A stretch of DNA of 52,962 nt from Alsobacter soli (GCA_945883115.1 CAMCXA010000012.1:1-52962), one strand, 5' to 3'. Positions 8,742 to 17,349 are shown, counted from the stretch's first letter. A program made the numbers and translations. The notes: generated from the letters alone by a model not told the origin.

Positions 8742-9374
8742 TTACAGCGGTGCGCCCGCCGCGTATTTCTCGATGAAGGCCTCGATTTCAAGCTGACGGA
8801 AATCATTGAGTGCCTCGCGGAGCCGTGAATGAGGCCAGTCCCACCAAGCGAGGGCTTGAAGGTCGTCAGCGATTCTCTCTGAAAACCGGCGTCTGACCGG
8901 CTTTGCGGGCACGCCTGCGACGATGGTGTAGGGAGCTACATCCTTCGTGACAACAGCGCCTGCTGCGATGACGGCCCCGTTGCCGATTATTCGGCCGGGC
9001 AGAATGATCGCGCCATGACCAATCCAGACATCATGGCCGATTGTGACAGGTGTCGAGCGACGCCACTCGAAAAATTCCGCTTCATCGTCGGCGTCATCGA
9101 AATAGGCGCTCGCCCGATAGGTGAAATGCGCCTGCGTCGCCCGGTGCATCGGATGATTGCCGGGATTGATGCGAACCATGGCGGCAATCGAACAAAATTT
9201 TCCGATTGTCGTATAAATGACATTTCCATCGTTCACGATGTAGGAATAATCATCCATCATCGTCTCGACGAGCGATGTGCGTGCGCCAACTTCCGTGTAG
9301 CGGCCAAGTGTTGATCGCTTCACAGACGCCGTCGCATCGATCAGGGGCACGGAGCCGAGTTTCTTGTCAGTCAT
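8742..9374 (-). CDS. phosphonate-cluster hexapeptide-repeat acyltransferase
   Basis: The 210-residue protein is a left-handed beta-helix acyltransferase of the xenobiotic/chloramphenicol acetyltransferase type. The hexapeptide repeats ([16 protein letters not shown] and following) run from about residue 110 to 170, and [15 protein letters not shown] carries the family histidine. The start at 9374 is set by GGAGG seven bases upstream. Members of this family recur in C-P lyase gene sets (TIGR03308-like), where their role is not proven. No PhnO aminoalkylphosphonate acetyltransferase is present here, so this enzyme may acylate phosphonate intermediates (inference). It lies 25 bp from the divergent phnN start. 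Confidence 0.88.
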   Translation of the reverse strand: MTDKKLGSVPLIDATASVKRSTLGRYTEVGARTSLVETMMDDYSYIVNDGNVIYTTIGKFCSIAAMVRINPGNHPMHRATQAHFTYRASAYFDDADDEAEFFEWRRSTPVTIGHDVWIGHGAIILPGRIIGNGAVIAAGAVVTKDVAPYTIVAGVPAKPVRRRFSERIADDLQALAWWDWPHSRLREALNDFRQLEIEAFIEKYAAGAPL

Positions 9375-9399
9375 TTCATCCTCCATTATACAGAAAAAT

Positions 9400-9987
9400 A
9401 TGAGCAGTTGCGGTGCCTTGGTGCTGGTTGTCGGGCCTTCGGGCAGTGGCAAAGACACGCTGATCGGGTTGGCGCGCGATCAGCTCAAAGCTGACGCACA
9501 TTTTGTGTTTCCGCGCCGCGTGATCACCCGGATCGCGCAGATAGACGCGGAAGATCATGACACGATGGATTTGGCAGATTTCGAGCGTGCCGAGGCTGCG
9601 GGCCAGTTTGCGCTGAGTTGGGGTGCGCACGGTTTGCGTTACGGGATCCGGAAATCGTGCCTCGCGGGAATTGCGCGGGGTGAGACAGCGATTGTGAATG
9701 TTTCGCGCGCGGTGATTTCGATGGCGGAAGCGGGATTTGATCAGGTCACCGTGTTGTCGATTGTGTGTGATCCGGCGCTTCTGGCCCGGAGAATTGCAGG
9801 CCGTGGCCGCGAGACGGCCGACGAGATCGAAGCGCGGCTGAGACGAGAAGTCCCGTTGTCGGTCTCGAACGCCAAGCTGGTTGAAATCCGCAACGAGACG
9901 ACGATGCAGGACGCGCTGGAGCCGTTTTTGGCTGCAATCCGGGAGAGCGCAGTGCTCAGCGAAGCGGGGCACAGTCAACGCGCTTGA
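9400..9987 (+). CDS. phnN: ribose 1,5-bisphosphate phosphokinase PhnN
   Basis: PhnN phosphorylates ribose 1,5-bisphosphate to PRPP, the last step of recovering the ribose carrier of the C-P lyase pathway. The 195-residue protein has a P-loop GPSGSGKDT at residues 12-20 and the guanylate-kinase-like fold, with RRVITR near residue 45. ATG 9400 is chosen because the P-loop follows at normal spacing. The gene is inverted relative to all other genes of the operon: its start is 25 bp from the acyltransferase start, and its 3' end overlaps the DUF1045 gene by 32 bp. Its promoter must lie in the acyltransferase coding region or in that 25-bp gap. Confidence 0.95.
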   Translation: MSSCGALVLVVGPSGSGKDTLIGLARDQLKADAHFVFPRRVITRIAQIDAEDHDTMDLADFERAEAAGQFALSWGAHGLRYGIRKSCLAGIARGETAIVNVSRAVISMAEAGFDQVTVLSIVCDPALLARRIAGRGRETADEIEARLRREVPLSVSNAKLVEIRNETTMQDALEPFLAAIRESAVLSEAGHSQRA

Positions 9988-10660
9988 ATTTGTCTGCCGC
10001 ATGAGCTTGCCGAAATAGACAGATACGATCAATCGTCGTCATAGGTTCGGGGACTTCCCGGGCGAATGCCGCTTTCAGGTGCGCCAAGGCGACCTCGCGA
10101 TCATCCTCATGAAGCGGACCGGTCAATGTCATGTGGAACCGGAATTCCTCGTGAACATGAGGATAGCCGAACTGCATAAGGTATTCATGTTGGCGCGGCG
10201 TCAGCGGGGATTTCAGGCGACGTGCAATATCGGCATCCGAGAGTGGCGCGCGAAATATATCGAACTCTTTGACGATGCGACTGGCGAGCGTGTTGAGGGC
10301 GGTTTCATCGCCCATCGGCGTGAGCGCGATGAAGGGGCCGATCGCGGTCGCCGAAAGCCCGGCAATCGGGACAGACTGTGCATCGGTCGCAAATCGATGC
10401 ATCGCTGCGATCAGCTTGGCTTCGTCGGTGCCTTCCGGGAGCCGGAAGGGCGCTTTCAGCGTGGCATGAAAGCCGTAGCGGCGTGGCTCCTCGGTGAGGT
10501 CCGACCATGAACGGGACAACATTGTGTCCGGTTGGAGTAGCGGCTCAACCAGCTCTCCGCTTGCGGCGTCATAGCCGATGACCGACGAGCCGAAACGCCA
10601 GAGCGGCGATGACGGGTCGGGCGCGAAATAGAGCGCGTAGCGGGGGCTCTCATCCGTCAT
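9956..10660 (-). CDS. DUF1045 phosphonate-cluster protein, 2H phosphoesterase fold
   Basis: The 234-residue protein is the DUF1045 (TIGR03223-type) protein found with C-P lyase genes. It has the two H-x-T/S motifs of the 2H phosphoesterase superfamily: HAT at 65-67 in YGFHATLKAPF and HMT at 176-178 in FRFHMTLTGPL. Enzymes of this superfamily open or hydrolyse cyclic phosphates. ATG 10660 lies two bases after the phnM stop, so the two are translated together; a longer frame to 10804 is only read-through of phnM sequence. No phnP is present in the window. DUF1045 may therefore hydrolyse the 1,2-cyclic ribose phosphate intermediate (inference). Confidence 0.9.
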   Translation of the reverse strand: MTDESPRYALYFAPDPSSPLWRFGSSVIGYDAASGELVEPLLQPDTMLSRSWSDLTEEPRRYGFHATLKAPFRLPEGTDEAKLIAAMHRFATDAQSVPIAGLSATAIGPFIALTPMGDETALNTLASRIVKEFDIFRAPLSDADIARRLKSPLTPRQHEYLMQFGYPHVHEEFRFHMTLTGPLHEDDREVALAHLKAAFAREVPEPMTTIDRICLFRQAHAADKFKRVDCAPLR

Positions 10661-10662
10661 GA

Positions 10663-11808
10663 TCAGAATGCCACGCGGCCGTTCGACCATAGGCCCCGAA
10701 CGATCGGGGTTGCGCCTGCTACGCGGAAGCGAAGAATATCGGCCCGCAATCCCTGCTTCAAATGGCCACGATCCTTGAGGCCGACCATGTCCGCGACCTT
10801 CCACGTGACCATCGCCATGGCGTCGGGGAAGGCAATTCCATGATTGGTGTTGAGCTTCAAGACCGCCTGGAGAAGGCTTGCCGGAACATAATCTGATGAC
10901 AGCCCGTCGAGCAGGCCAAGCGTCGCAAGTTCGGCAGCGGCGACGCCGCCAGAATGAGAGCCACCACGCACAACATTTGGCGCACCCGCAATTGTTGCAA
11001 GGCCGCGCCGCTTTGCCTCGCGTGCCGCAACGACGGTGGTGGGGAACTCCGAGATGACTGCGCCCGAGCGGACGCCAGCGTCGACATCGTCTTCCGTCGT
11101 GTCATCATGGGTTGCCAGAGGGACGCCGCGCGATCCGAACATCTCGACGATCAAAGGCCAATTCCGCTCCATGTTTTTCGGCCCTACGTCCATACGTATG
11201 GCAACATCCTCATCATGCTGGGATTCGGTCTTTTCGCCGGAGCCAATATTGTAGCGTTTGAGATGATCCAGATTCCGCCACTGGCGCTTGCCGGGCGTGT
11301 GATCCATCAGTGAAACAAGGCAGACAAGCGGGTTATCCGCGAAGGGTGAGACGTCGTCCACCAGCTCGTCGCCCGTCAATTCGCAGCGAATGTGAACCTT
11401 GTGATCAATCCGGAAAGCATTGGCGTGGATGCCTTCTTCGATCGCGCGGATCACTTGCGGGAAAATTTCACGGCGATAGTCTTTTTGGCCGAAAACAGAA
11501 CCGGCGCAGATTGAATCATAGACTGTCGTTACGCCTGCGGCGGCCATCTGGGCGTCGTGCGCGAGGGCGGCGGCGAGGCCATTTGGCCAGAACACGCCGG
11601 GTCTCGGAACGAAATGTTTTTCCATATTGTCGGTATGCATCTCGACGATACCGGGTGTGACGTAATCACCCTCGACATTGATCGCGGTCGGCAGGTGCGA
11701 GAGGCCTGTGTCGACGGCGACGATGCCGTCATGGTCGAATGTGAGTGTGCCAGTCACGACTTCGTCTTCAAGCACGAGCTTGGCATTTGTGAGGATTGTT
11801 CTGGTCAT
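10663..11808 (-). CDS. phnM: PhnM, ribose 1-methylphosphonate 5-triphosphate diphosphatase
   Basis: PhnM removes diphosphate from ribose 1-phosphonate 5-triphosphate before C-P bond cleavage. The 381-residue protein is an amidohydrolase-superfamily metalloenzyme of normal length; VEMHTDNMEKH near residue 56 is the PhnM form of the first metal-binding motif, and VVRGGSHSGG near residue 285 is also characteristic. Its ATG overlaps the phnL stop (ATGA) and its stop is two bases before the DUF1045 start, so it is embedded in the operon. Confidence 0.97.
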   Translation of the reverse strand: MTRTILTNAKLVLEDEVVTGTLTFDHDGIVAVDTGLSHLPTAINVEGDYVTPGIVEMHTDNMEKHFVPRPGVFWPNGLAAALAHDAQMAAAGVTTVYDSICAGSVFGQKDYRREIFPQVIRAIEEGIHANAFRIDHKVHIRCELTGDELVDDVSPFADNPLVCLVSLMDHTPGKRQWRNLDHLKRYNIGSGEKTESQHDEDVAIRMDVGPKNMERNWPLIVEMFGSRGVPLATHDDTTEDDVDAGVRSGAVISEFPTTVVAAREAKRRGLATIAGAPNVVRGGSHSGGVAAAELATLGLLDGLSSDYVPASLLQAVLKLNTNHGIAFPDAMAMVTWKVADMVGLKDRGHLKQGLRADILRFRVAGATPIVRGLWSNGRVAF

Positions 11809-12503
11809 GCTGCTGCCCTGTAAGCTGTGAGGTCAAGTCTGCGGGTTGCGATGCGGTCGCGTACGGCCTCATCGTGGAAAATACCGATAATTGCTGCGCC
11901 ATTGTTGCGCGCTTCGTCGATCAGGTGGACGACAACATCACGATTGGCGGCATCAAGCGAGGCGGTGGGTTCGTCGAGCAGCATTATCGCTGTGGGGTCA
12001 ACGAAGCTGCGGGCAATGTTGACGCGTTGTTGCTCGCCGCCAGAGAAGGTGGATGGCGCGAGCGTCCAGAGGCGTTCCGGAAGGTTCAGGCGCGCAAGCA
12101 TATCGCCCGCACGGCGCGTCGCTTCCGACGGGTCGATGCCGCGTGCCAGCATCGGGTCCTTTACAATATCGATTGTCGAGACGCGTGGAATGACGCGCAG
12201 AAACTGGCTGACAAAACTGAGCGTGCGCCGTCTGACTTCGAGAACACGCCGTGGGGTCGCGGTGACGATGTCGACGAACTGGCTGCCATGCAGCACATGG
12301 ACATGGCCTGCCGAGGGACGATAATTGCCGTAGAGAATGCGGAGAAGCGTCGATTTTCCGACGCCGGACGCGCCGTGGAGAATGACGGCTTCGCCCTTCT
12401 TCACTGTGAAATCGACCTGCGCGAAAACAGGCAACGAAACGCTGTTCTGCGTGTGCAGAAGAAATTGCTTGGAGAGGCCTTCAGCGCGGAGCATTGTTGT
12501 CAT
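11805..12503 (-). CDS. phnL: PhnL, ABC-type ATPase of the C-P lyase complex
   Basis: PhnL is an ABC ATPase subunit needed for C-P lyase function, not a transporter. The 232-residue protein has Walker A GASGVGKST, signature FSGGEQQRV and Walker B IMLLDEPTA. GGAAAG lies nine bases before ATG 12503. A 60-bp gap separates it from phnK, the only real gap in the operon; nothing recognisable lies in it. It shares four bases with phnM. Confidence 0.96.
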   Translation of the reverse strand: MTTMLRAEGLSKQFLLHTQNSVSLPVFAQVDFTVKKGEAVILHGASGVGKSTLLRILYGNYRPSAGHVHVLHGSQFVDIVTATPRRVLEVRRRTLSFVSQFLRVIPRVSTIDIVKDPMLARGIDPSEATRRAGDMLARLNLPERLWTLAPSTFSGGEQQRVNIARSFVDPTAIMLLDEPTASLDAANRDVVVHLIDEARNNGAAIIGIFHDEAVRDRIATRRLDLTAYRAAA

Positions 12504-12563
12504 GATGATTGTCTTTCCTTTGTCGTCCTAGTCCCGGTCGATGACAGTTTCGCGACATCTGTG

Positions 12564-13370
12564 TCAGGCACTCAGGACGGCGGACGTCAGAAGCTGGGTG
12601 TAGGCATGATGGGGATCGTCGAGGACCTGATCCGTTAGCCCTTCCTCAACAACACGCCCGTCCTTCATCACCATCAGACGGTCGGTGAGAAGGCGTGCAA
12701 CGGCAAGATCATGGGTGACGATAATGGCCGCGATGCCGAGATCGCGTACGAGCACACGGAGAAGATCGAGGAGGCGCGCCTGCACCGAGACATCCAGCCC
12801 GCCCGTTGGCTCGTCCATGAAGACAAGGCGCGGTTCGGGGACGAGGACACGAGCGATTTGCAGACGCTGTTGCATGCCGCCGGAGAATTGGCGCGGGCGG
12901 TCGTCAATCCGGTTGCCGTCAATCTCGACGCGCCCAAGCCAATCGAGTGCGGCATCCCGGATCTTGCCATAGTGGCGGTCGCCGCGATCCATGAGCCGTT
13001 CGCCGACATTGCCGCCAGCGGAAACATCCATTCTCAACCCGTCACGCGGGTTTTGATGCACAATTCCCCATTCGGTCCGCATCATCTTGCGACGGGTCGG
13101 TTCGGGAAGGTCGAAAATATTGACCGGATCGGCACCGTGCCGAAAGAGCACTTCACCTGCTGTCGGTGTGTCGATGCCGGCGAGGCATCGCAAGAGTGTC
13201 GACTTGCCCGAGCCGGACTCGCCGACAATGCCAAGCACTTCGCCGGGCCACAGATTGAACGATACATCAAGGCATCCGACGCGATCGCCATACATTTTCG
13301 AGACCGATTTGGAGAGCAAAAGCGGTTCAGGCTCAATAGCGAAATCTGTCATGGGTTGGACGAGGGTCAT
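12564..13370 (-). CDS. phnK: PhnK, ABC-type ATPase of the C-P lyase complex
   Basis: PhnK is the ATPase that docks on the PhnGHIJ core complex. The 268-residue protein has Walker A GESGSGKST, the PhnK/oligopeptide-type segment VHQNPRDGLRM, signature FSGGMQQRLQIAR and Walker B LVFMDEPTGGLD, with the switch histidine in VTHDLAV. It begins at ATG 13370, overlapping the phnJ stop by four bases. Confidence 0.96.
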   Translation of the reverse strand: MTLVQPMTDFAIEPEPLLLSKSVSKMYGDRVGCLDVSFNLWPGEVLGIVGESGSGKSTLLRCLAGIDTPTAGEVLFRHGADPVNIFDLPEPTRRKMMRTEWGIVHQNPRDGLRMDVSAGGNVGERLMDRGDRHYGKIRDAALDWLGRVEIDGNRIDDRPRQFSGGMQQRLQIARVLVPEPRLVFMDEPTGGLDVSVQARLLDLLRVLVRDLGIAAIIVTHDLAVARLLTDRLMVMKDGRVVEEGLTDQVLDDPHHAYTQLLTSAVLSA

Positions 13371-14305
13371 GCCTGATCCCCTATTTTTTTGGTCACGTAG
13401 TTGAGGTGTTCAGCGGTTGCGAGCTCTTTGCCAACATGGCCGTCGGCGCGTCTCGTTTCGCAGTAATTACTGTCCGAGCAGACGAACATCCGCCCGCCTT
13501 TATCATCGGTGATCACTTCATCGAGATACGAATCGGCGGCACCGCACAGGGCGCATGGTTCGCTCCAGCGCTGGATTGTGAAGGGGTGGTCCTCGAAATC
13601 GAGGCTTTTCACGCTGGTGAAGGGCGGGATTGCATAGATGCGCTTTTCACGGCCCGCGCCGAAGAGTTGCAAAGCGGGCATTTGATCCATTTTCGGATTG
13701 TCGAATTTGGGGATAGGGGTTGGCGACATGACGTAGCGATCATTGACGAGAACGGGGTAGGAATAGGTGGTTGCAACATGGCCGAAGCGGGCGATGTCTT
13801 CGTAGAGGCGCACATGCATCGGGCCGTATTCGGCCCAGGCGTGCATTTTTCGCGTTTCGGCCTCCGAGGGTTCGAGTTTACGGAGCGGCTCGGGTTGCGG
13901 CACCTGATAGACGAGGATCTGATTGGCATTCAGGGGCTTTTCCGGAATGCGGTGGCGCGTTTGAATGATCGTCGCCTCGTCCGTTTCTTCGGTGGGCTTT
14001 GCACCCGCAACGCGCTCGAAAAAGCGGCGGATCGAGACGGCATTGGTCGTGTCGTCAGCGCCTTGATCGATGACTTTCAGCGTGTCATCGGGGCCGATGA
14101 GGGAGGCGGTGATCTGGATGCCGCCTGTGCCCCAGCCGCGCGCAAGCGGCATTTCGCGGGATCCGAACGGCACTTGATATCCGGGGATGGCGACGGCTTT
14201 CAAGAGGGCACGACGGATCATGCGCTTCGTCTGCTCGTCGAGATAGCCGTAATTATAGTCGGGGTAGTGCGTGTGATGCGCGGTGGTCTCTTGGGCGATG
14301 CTCAT
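13367..14305 (-). CDS. phnJ: PhnJ, radical-SAM C-P lyase catalytic subunit
   Basis: PhnJ cleaves the carbon-phosphorus bond of ribose 1-phosphonate 5-phosphate by radical S-adenosylmethionine chemistry, giving an alkane and a cyclic ribose phosphate. The 312-residue protein carries cysteines C251, C254 and C276 in the unusual CX2CX21C cluster motif, and C282, the thiyl-radical cysteine six residues later; each is ten residues beyond its E. coli equivalent. ATG 14305 overlaps the phnI stop by four bases. The open frame extends upstream to 14644, but that part is antisense-like read-through of phnI. Confidence 0.98.
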   Translation of the reverse strand: MSIAQETTAHHTHYPDYNYGYLDEQTKRMIRRALLKAVAIPGYQVPFGSREMPLARGWGTGGIQITASLIGPDDTLKVIDQGADDTTNAVSIRRFFERVAGAKPTEETDEATIIQTRHRIPEKPLNANQILVYQVPQPEPLRKLEPSEAETRKMHAWAEYGPMHVRLYEDIARFGHVATTYSYPVLVNDRYVMSPTPIPKFDNPKMDQMPALQLFGAGREKRIYAIPPFTSVKSLDFEDHPFTIQRWSEPCALCGAADSYLDEVITDDKGGRMFVCSDSNYCETRRADGHVGKELATAEHLNYVTKKIGDQA

Positions 14306-15411
14306 TCTGCGGCCTCCAACTGCGCTGCTTGCGCGGCGCGCTCTTCCTGTTCGCGGCGGATTTTGCGGAGAAGCTCCAACTCGCCCTGAAAATCGACGTA
14401 ATGGGGCAGCTTCAAATGCTCGACGAAGCCCGCGGCCTCGACATTGTCGCAGTGATAGAGGACGAATTCCTCTTGCTGCGCCGGATATTCCGCGGCCTCG
14501 CCGAAGGAACGTGCTTTCAATGAACGGTCGATGATCGCCATCGACATGGCTTTGCGTTCGGAATGTCCGAAGGCGAGGCCATAGCCGCGCGTGAATTGGG
14601 GTGGAATGTCTTTCCCGCCCTGAAACTGGTTGACCATCTGGCACTCGGTCAAGGTGACATCGCCAAGATCAATGGCGAAGCCGAGTTCTTCGGGGATGAA
14701 GTCGACAGAAACCTCGCCCAGCCGGATTTCACCAGCGAAAGGGTGATTGCTGCCAAAACCGCGCTGAACTGAATAGGCCAGACCCAGCAGAAACCCTTCA
14801 TCGCCGCGTGCCATGGTTTGCAGACGGACGTCACGGTCGGCGGGGAATTCGATGGGATCACGGGTCAGATCAAAGGGACGAGGATCATCAGCGGGTGGGG
14901 ATTCCGCTTCCATCAAGCCTTCATCGCCGAGAATGTCCGGCACGCGCGGCATTGTGTTATCCAGCGGACTGACAGCCACCTGTGCCTCGGGTTCCGAACC
15001 AAGGTCTGCCATCAAGGCAAAATCGAACAAGCGATGGGTGTAGTCATAAGTTGGTCCAAGCACCTGCCCGCCGGGCAAATCCTTGTAGGTTGCCGAAATG
15101 CGCCGGCGGATCGCCATTGCCGCGGTATCCAACGGCACAGAGGAGCCGAAGCGCGGCAGGGTCGTGCGGTAAGCGCGCATCAGAAAGGCGGCTTCGATGA
15201 CGTCGCCCTGCGCCTGTTTCAATGCCAGCGCGCCCAGATCCCTGTCATAGAGCGAGCCCTCATTCATGACGCGTGCGACGGACAACGCCATTTGCTCGCG
15301 AATTTGCGCGACAGAGAGTTCAGGAATTGACGGGTCGCCGCGGCGTTCTTCGGCGATCAGATCATGGGTGGCGAGAATGGCAGCTTCGCCGCCTTTGACT
15401 GCGACATACAT
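14302..15411 (-). CDS. phnI: PhnI, C-P lyase nucleosidase subunit
   Basis: PhnI, with PhnG, H and L, exchanges adenine of ATP for the phosphonate to form ribose 1-phosphonate 5-triphosphate. The 369-residue protein matches the family in length and begins MYVAVKGGEAAI, a conserved N-terminus; the segment TRGYGLAFGHSERKAM is also typical. It shares one base with the end of phnH (TAATG) and four with phnJ, indicating coupled translation. No odd features are seen. Confidence 0.97.
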   Translation of the reverse strand: MYVAVKGGEAAILATHDLIAEERRGDPSIPELSVAQIREQMALSVARVMNEGSLYDRDLGALALKQAQGDVIEAAFLMRAYRTTLPRFGSSVPLDTAAMAIRRRISATYKDLPGGQVLGPTYDYTHRLFDFALMADLGSEPEAQVAVSPLDNTMPRVPDILGDEGLMEAESPPADDPRPFDLTRDPIEFPADRDVRLQTMARGDEGFLLGLAYSVQRGFGSNHPFAGEIRLGEVSVDFIPEELGFAIDLGDVTLTECQMVNQFQGGKDIPPQFTRGYGLAFGHSERKAMSMAIIDRSLKARSFGEAAEYPAQQEEFVLYHCDNVEAAGFVEHLKLPHYVDFQGELELLRKIRREQEERAAQAAQLEAAE

Positions 15412-16025
15412 TATGCTGCTCCGTCGAGAGGGGTGACCTTTGAAGTTCGGGGTAAGCCGACAATTTTATCGTCCGAAACAAGAAGGAGATCGACACCAAG
15501 CGGGAACCGCTCGTGATTGGCGGCAAACTCGTCCCAAAATCCGTTGCGGATCCCTTGCGGAGCAAAATTTACCAACGATTCAATGCCGGGACCGGTGACC
15601 ATCAAAGGCGTGCCATTTTCCAAAGATGGACACAGCACGATCAAGGTTGCGGAGCGGTCGGGGTAACGGTCTTCGCCAGTTGCGAAGCGCGCGAGAGCGG
15701 GATCGGGTGATGCAGCGTCAATGATTGCAAAGAGAGCGTGCTCTGGGCGTTCGCTGATCGGGGCGCCTGTGTGAAACACGAGCCAGTCGCGCATCGGACC
15801 CTTGACCAAATGATCCGGAAGCCAGACCGGCGTTTCGTAATCCGCCAAAGCAAGCAAGGTGGCGGCAGCGGCTGACGAGAGGCCCTGCGGGCCTTCAAAC
15901 GATGAAGTATCAACCCTGAGCAATACCCCGGGAGTGGAAAGCGCCTGCAAAATCAGGCGGAATATGGCTTGTGACTGAAAGATTGGGTCGGAGAAGCCGC
16001 GACCCATGACGAAGGGAACATTCAT
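15411..16025 (-). CDS. phnH: PhnH, C-P lyase core subunit
   Basis: PhnH is a structural subunit of the PhnGHIJ core complex. The 204-residue protein is of normal size; it starts in a region matching the family (RGFSDPIFQSQAIFR), contains WLVFHTGAP near residue 85 and GTPLMVTGPGIE near residue 138. It overlaps phnG by one base (TGATG) and phnI by one base. Confidence 0.96.
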   Translation of the reverse strand: MNVPFVMGRGFSDPIFQSQAIFRLILQALSTPGVLLRVDTSSFEGPQGLSSAAAATLLALADYETPVWLPDHLVKGPMRDWLVFHTGAPISERPEHALFAIIDAASPDPALARFATGEDRYPDRSATLIVLCPSLENGTPLMVTGPGIESLVNFAPQGIRNGFWDEFAANHERFPLGVDLLLVSDDKIVGLPRTSKVTPLDGAA

Positions 16026-16489
16026 CAGCCATCTCCCCGAACGAGCGTGAAAAAGTCTACTTTTGTCGCAGCCGCCTTCCGCGAGACGTCGATCTTCTTC
16101 GAGGCCTGCTGCTCGGCGAGCGGGCCGATCACGGAATTGTGCAAGATCGCGGCGTGCGTCGGCAGTTGAAGCATTCCGTCGAGAAGGGCTGCCAGCTGCG
16201 CCTTCCGTTTGTCGCGACCGAGGGCATAGGAGAAGCCCATCGTGCCGTCCTTCAGGCGGACGACACAGCGCGTCATGGTTGCTTCGCCGATATTGAACCG
16301 GCGGCCAGCGCCACCAGCGCGCCCCTCGAGCATGATCGTGCCCGTTTCGGCAGGCTTCATCACGTCATAGGCCGGCATCGGGCCGAGAGAAGCAATGGCT
16401 TGCTCCAGATCTTTTAGCGAGGCACGGGCCAGAACGGACATCCAGTGCTGCCGTGGTGTTTTTGATTCGGTATGGGGATTGACGGTCAA
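16025..16489 (-). CDS. phnG: PhnG, C-P lyase core subunit
   Basis: PhnG is a core subunit of C-P lyase. RQHWMSVLARA, AETGTIMLEGRAGG, LGRDKRKAQLAALLD and the end KVDFFTLVRGDG are all characteristic. I chose TTG 16489 because GAGGAG lies six bases upstream and because it leaves 13 residues before QHWM, giving 154 residues against 150 in E. coli. The in-frame ATG at 16534 would add 15 residues and has no ribosome site. This is the first gene of the minus-strand operon; the PhnF operator and a Pho-like repeat lie just upstream. Confidence 0.95.
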   Translation of the reverse strand: MTVNPHTESKTPRQHWMSVLARASLKDLEQAIASLGPMPAYDVMKPAETGTIMLEGRAGGAGRRFNIGEATMTRCVVRLKDGTMGFSYALGRDKRKAQLAALLDGMLQLPTHAAILHNSVIGPLAEQQASKKIDVSRKAAATKVDFFTLVRGDG

Positions 16490-16546
16490 TCCGCGCTCCT
16501 CAAGTGACAATATTTGACAAATCGGGGCATTCATCTGAATGCCATA

Positions 16547-16562
16547 AAAGGTCTATACCTTT
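16547..16562. promoter_or_regulatory. predicted PhnF (HutC-type GntR) operator
   Basis: AAAGGTCTATACCTTT has 6-bp perfect arms around CTAT. On the phnG strand it reads AGGTATAGACCT, nearly the TGGTATAGACCA site known for mycobacterial PhnF, and it contains the GTCTATAC core of the HutC subfamily. It lies between phnG and phnF, where it could repress both. Confidence 0.75.
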
Positions 16563-16565
16563 CAT

Positions 16566-16583
16566 GTGACGATTGAATGACGC
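16566..16583 (-). promoter_or_regulatory. possible Pho box for phnG
   Basis: Read towards phnG, the site is GCGTCATTCAATCGTCAC: two GTCA cores 11 bp apart, as in PhoB sites (CTGTCAT-N4-CTGTCAT). The flanking bases are degenerate, so it is weaker than the site before phnC. It lies right next to the PhnF operator. Confidence 0.45.
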
Positions 16584-16617
16584 GGTTCGCTTTTTTTGCG
16601 GAAAATCGGGAATGATA

Positions 16618-17349
16618 ATGAGCACAACGGGAACAGCCTGGCGGCGGATCGCGGATGACCTTGCGGCTTCAATCCAGCGTGGCGATTTTGCGATTGGTGC
16701 ATCGCTGCCGACAGCGCTTGAATTGGCATCCCGCTATGGTGTTCATCGACATACGGCGCGGCAGGCGTTTCGTCATTTGCAGGATCTTGGTCTTGTTTCG
16801 GTGGAGCAAGGACGGGGCACATTTGTAACGGGAAAGCCGTTTCCGTATCGGATCGGGCGGCAGGTCAGTTTTCGGCAGAATTTTGCCGCGGCGGGTATTG
16901 AAACGTCGGGGCAAGTGATTGCGTCCGAGGTGGTGGAGGCGGGGGAGCTTGTGGCGCGAGCGATTCTCGTTCCGGAGGGAACTTTGGTTTGGGCGATCCG
17001 GACGTTTAATCTGGCAGCCGGATTGCCCATCTCGACGGCAATGCATTATCTCGAGGTTGAGCGTTTCCCGGACTTTGCCACTATCCTGCGTCGGGAAAGC
17101 TCATCTGTTTCGGCGGCGCTCAAGGTGTTCGGCATTGATCACTATCAAAGGTTGGCGACCCGCCTTTCGGCCCGATTGGCAACGCAGGCCGAGTGTGAAC
17201 TCTTGGCGATTTCCAAGGGGGCACCGGTTTTGACATCGGAAGGACTTGACGGCTTGCCGGATGGCGAGCCTATTCATCTCGTCATATCGGCGTTCGCGCC
17301 CGAACGCGTGGAGTTTGTGATCGAGCCTGACGCGTTGACTGCGGCATAA
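16618..17349 (+). CDS. phnF: PhnF, GntR/HutC-family transcriptional regulator
   Basis: PhnF is the local regulator of phosphonate genes. The 243-residue protein has an N-terminal winged helix (about 5-75; GASLPTALELASRYGVHRHT is the recognition region) and a C-terminal UbiC-like effector domain (about 95-240). ATG 16618 with GGA seven bases upstream gives a length close to E. coli PhnF (241); the frame also opens at TTG 16573 and ATG 16612. It is divergent from phnG across a GGTCTATACC operator, and it converges with phnE2, 16 bp away. An effector has not been established from the sequence. Confidence 0.93.
   Translation: MSTTGTAWRRIADDLAASIQRGDFAIGASLPTALELASRYGVHRHTARQAFRHLQDLGLVSVEQGRGTFVTGKPFPYRIGRQVSFRQNFAAAGIETSGQVIASEVVEAGELVARAILVPEGTLVWAIRTFNLAAGLPISTAMHYLEVERFPDFATILRRESSSVSAALKVFGIDHYQRLATRLSARLATQAECELLAISKGAPVLTSEGLDGLPDGEPIHLVISAFAPERVEFVIEPDALTAA

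Noticed and set aside
11796-12638. 280-residue plus-strand frame opposite phnL and phnK
   Set aside because: It is an antisense shadow; the minus strand encodes unmistakable ABC ATPases.
13406-14389. 327-residue plus-strand frame opposite phnJ
   Set aside because: The minus strand holds the complete PhnJ cysteine motif; the plus frame is a shadow.
14306-14644. N-terminal extension of the phnJ frame
   Set aside because: It is phnI sequence in another frame; PhnJ starts at 14305 with a normal ATGA overlap and normal length.
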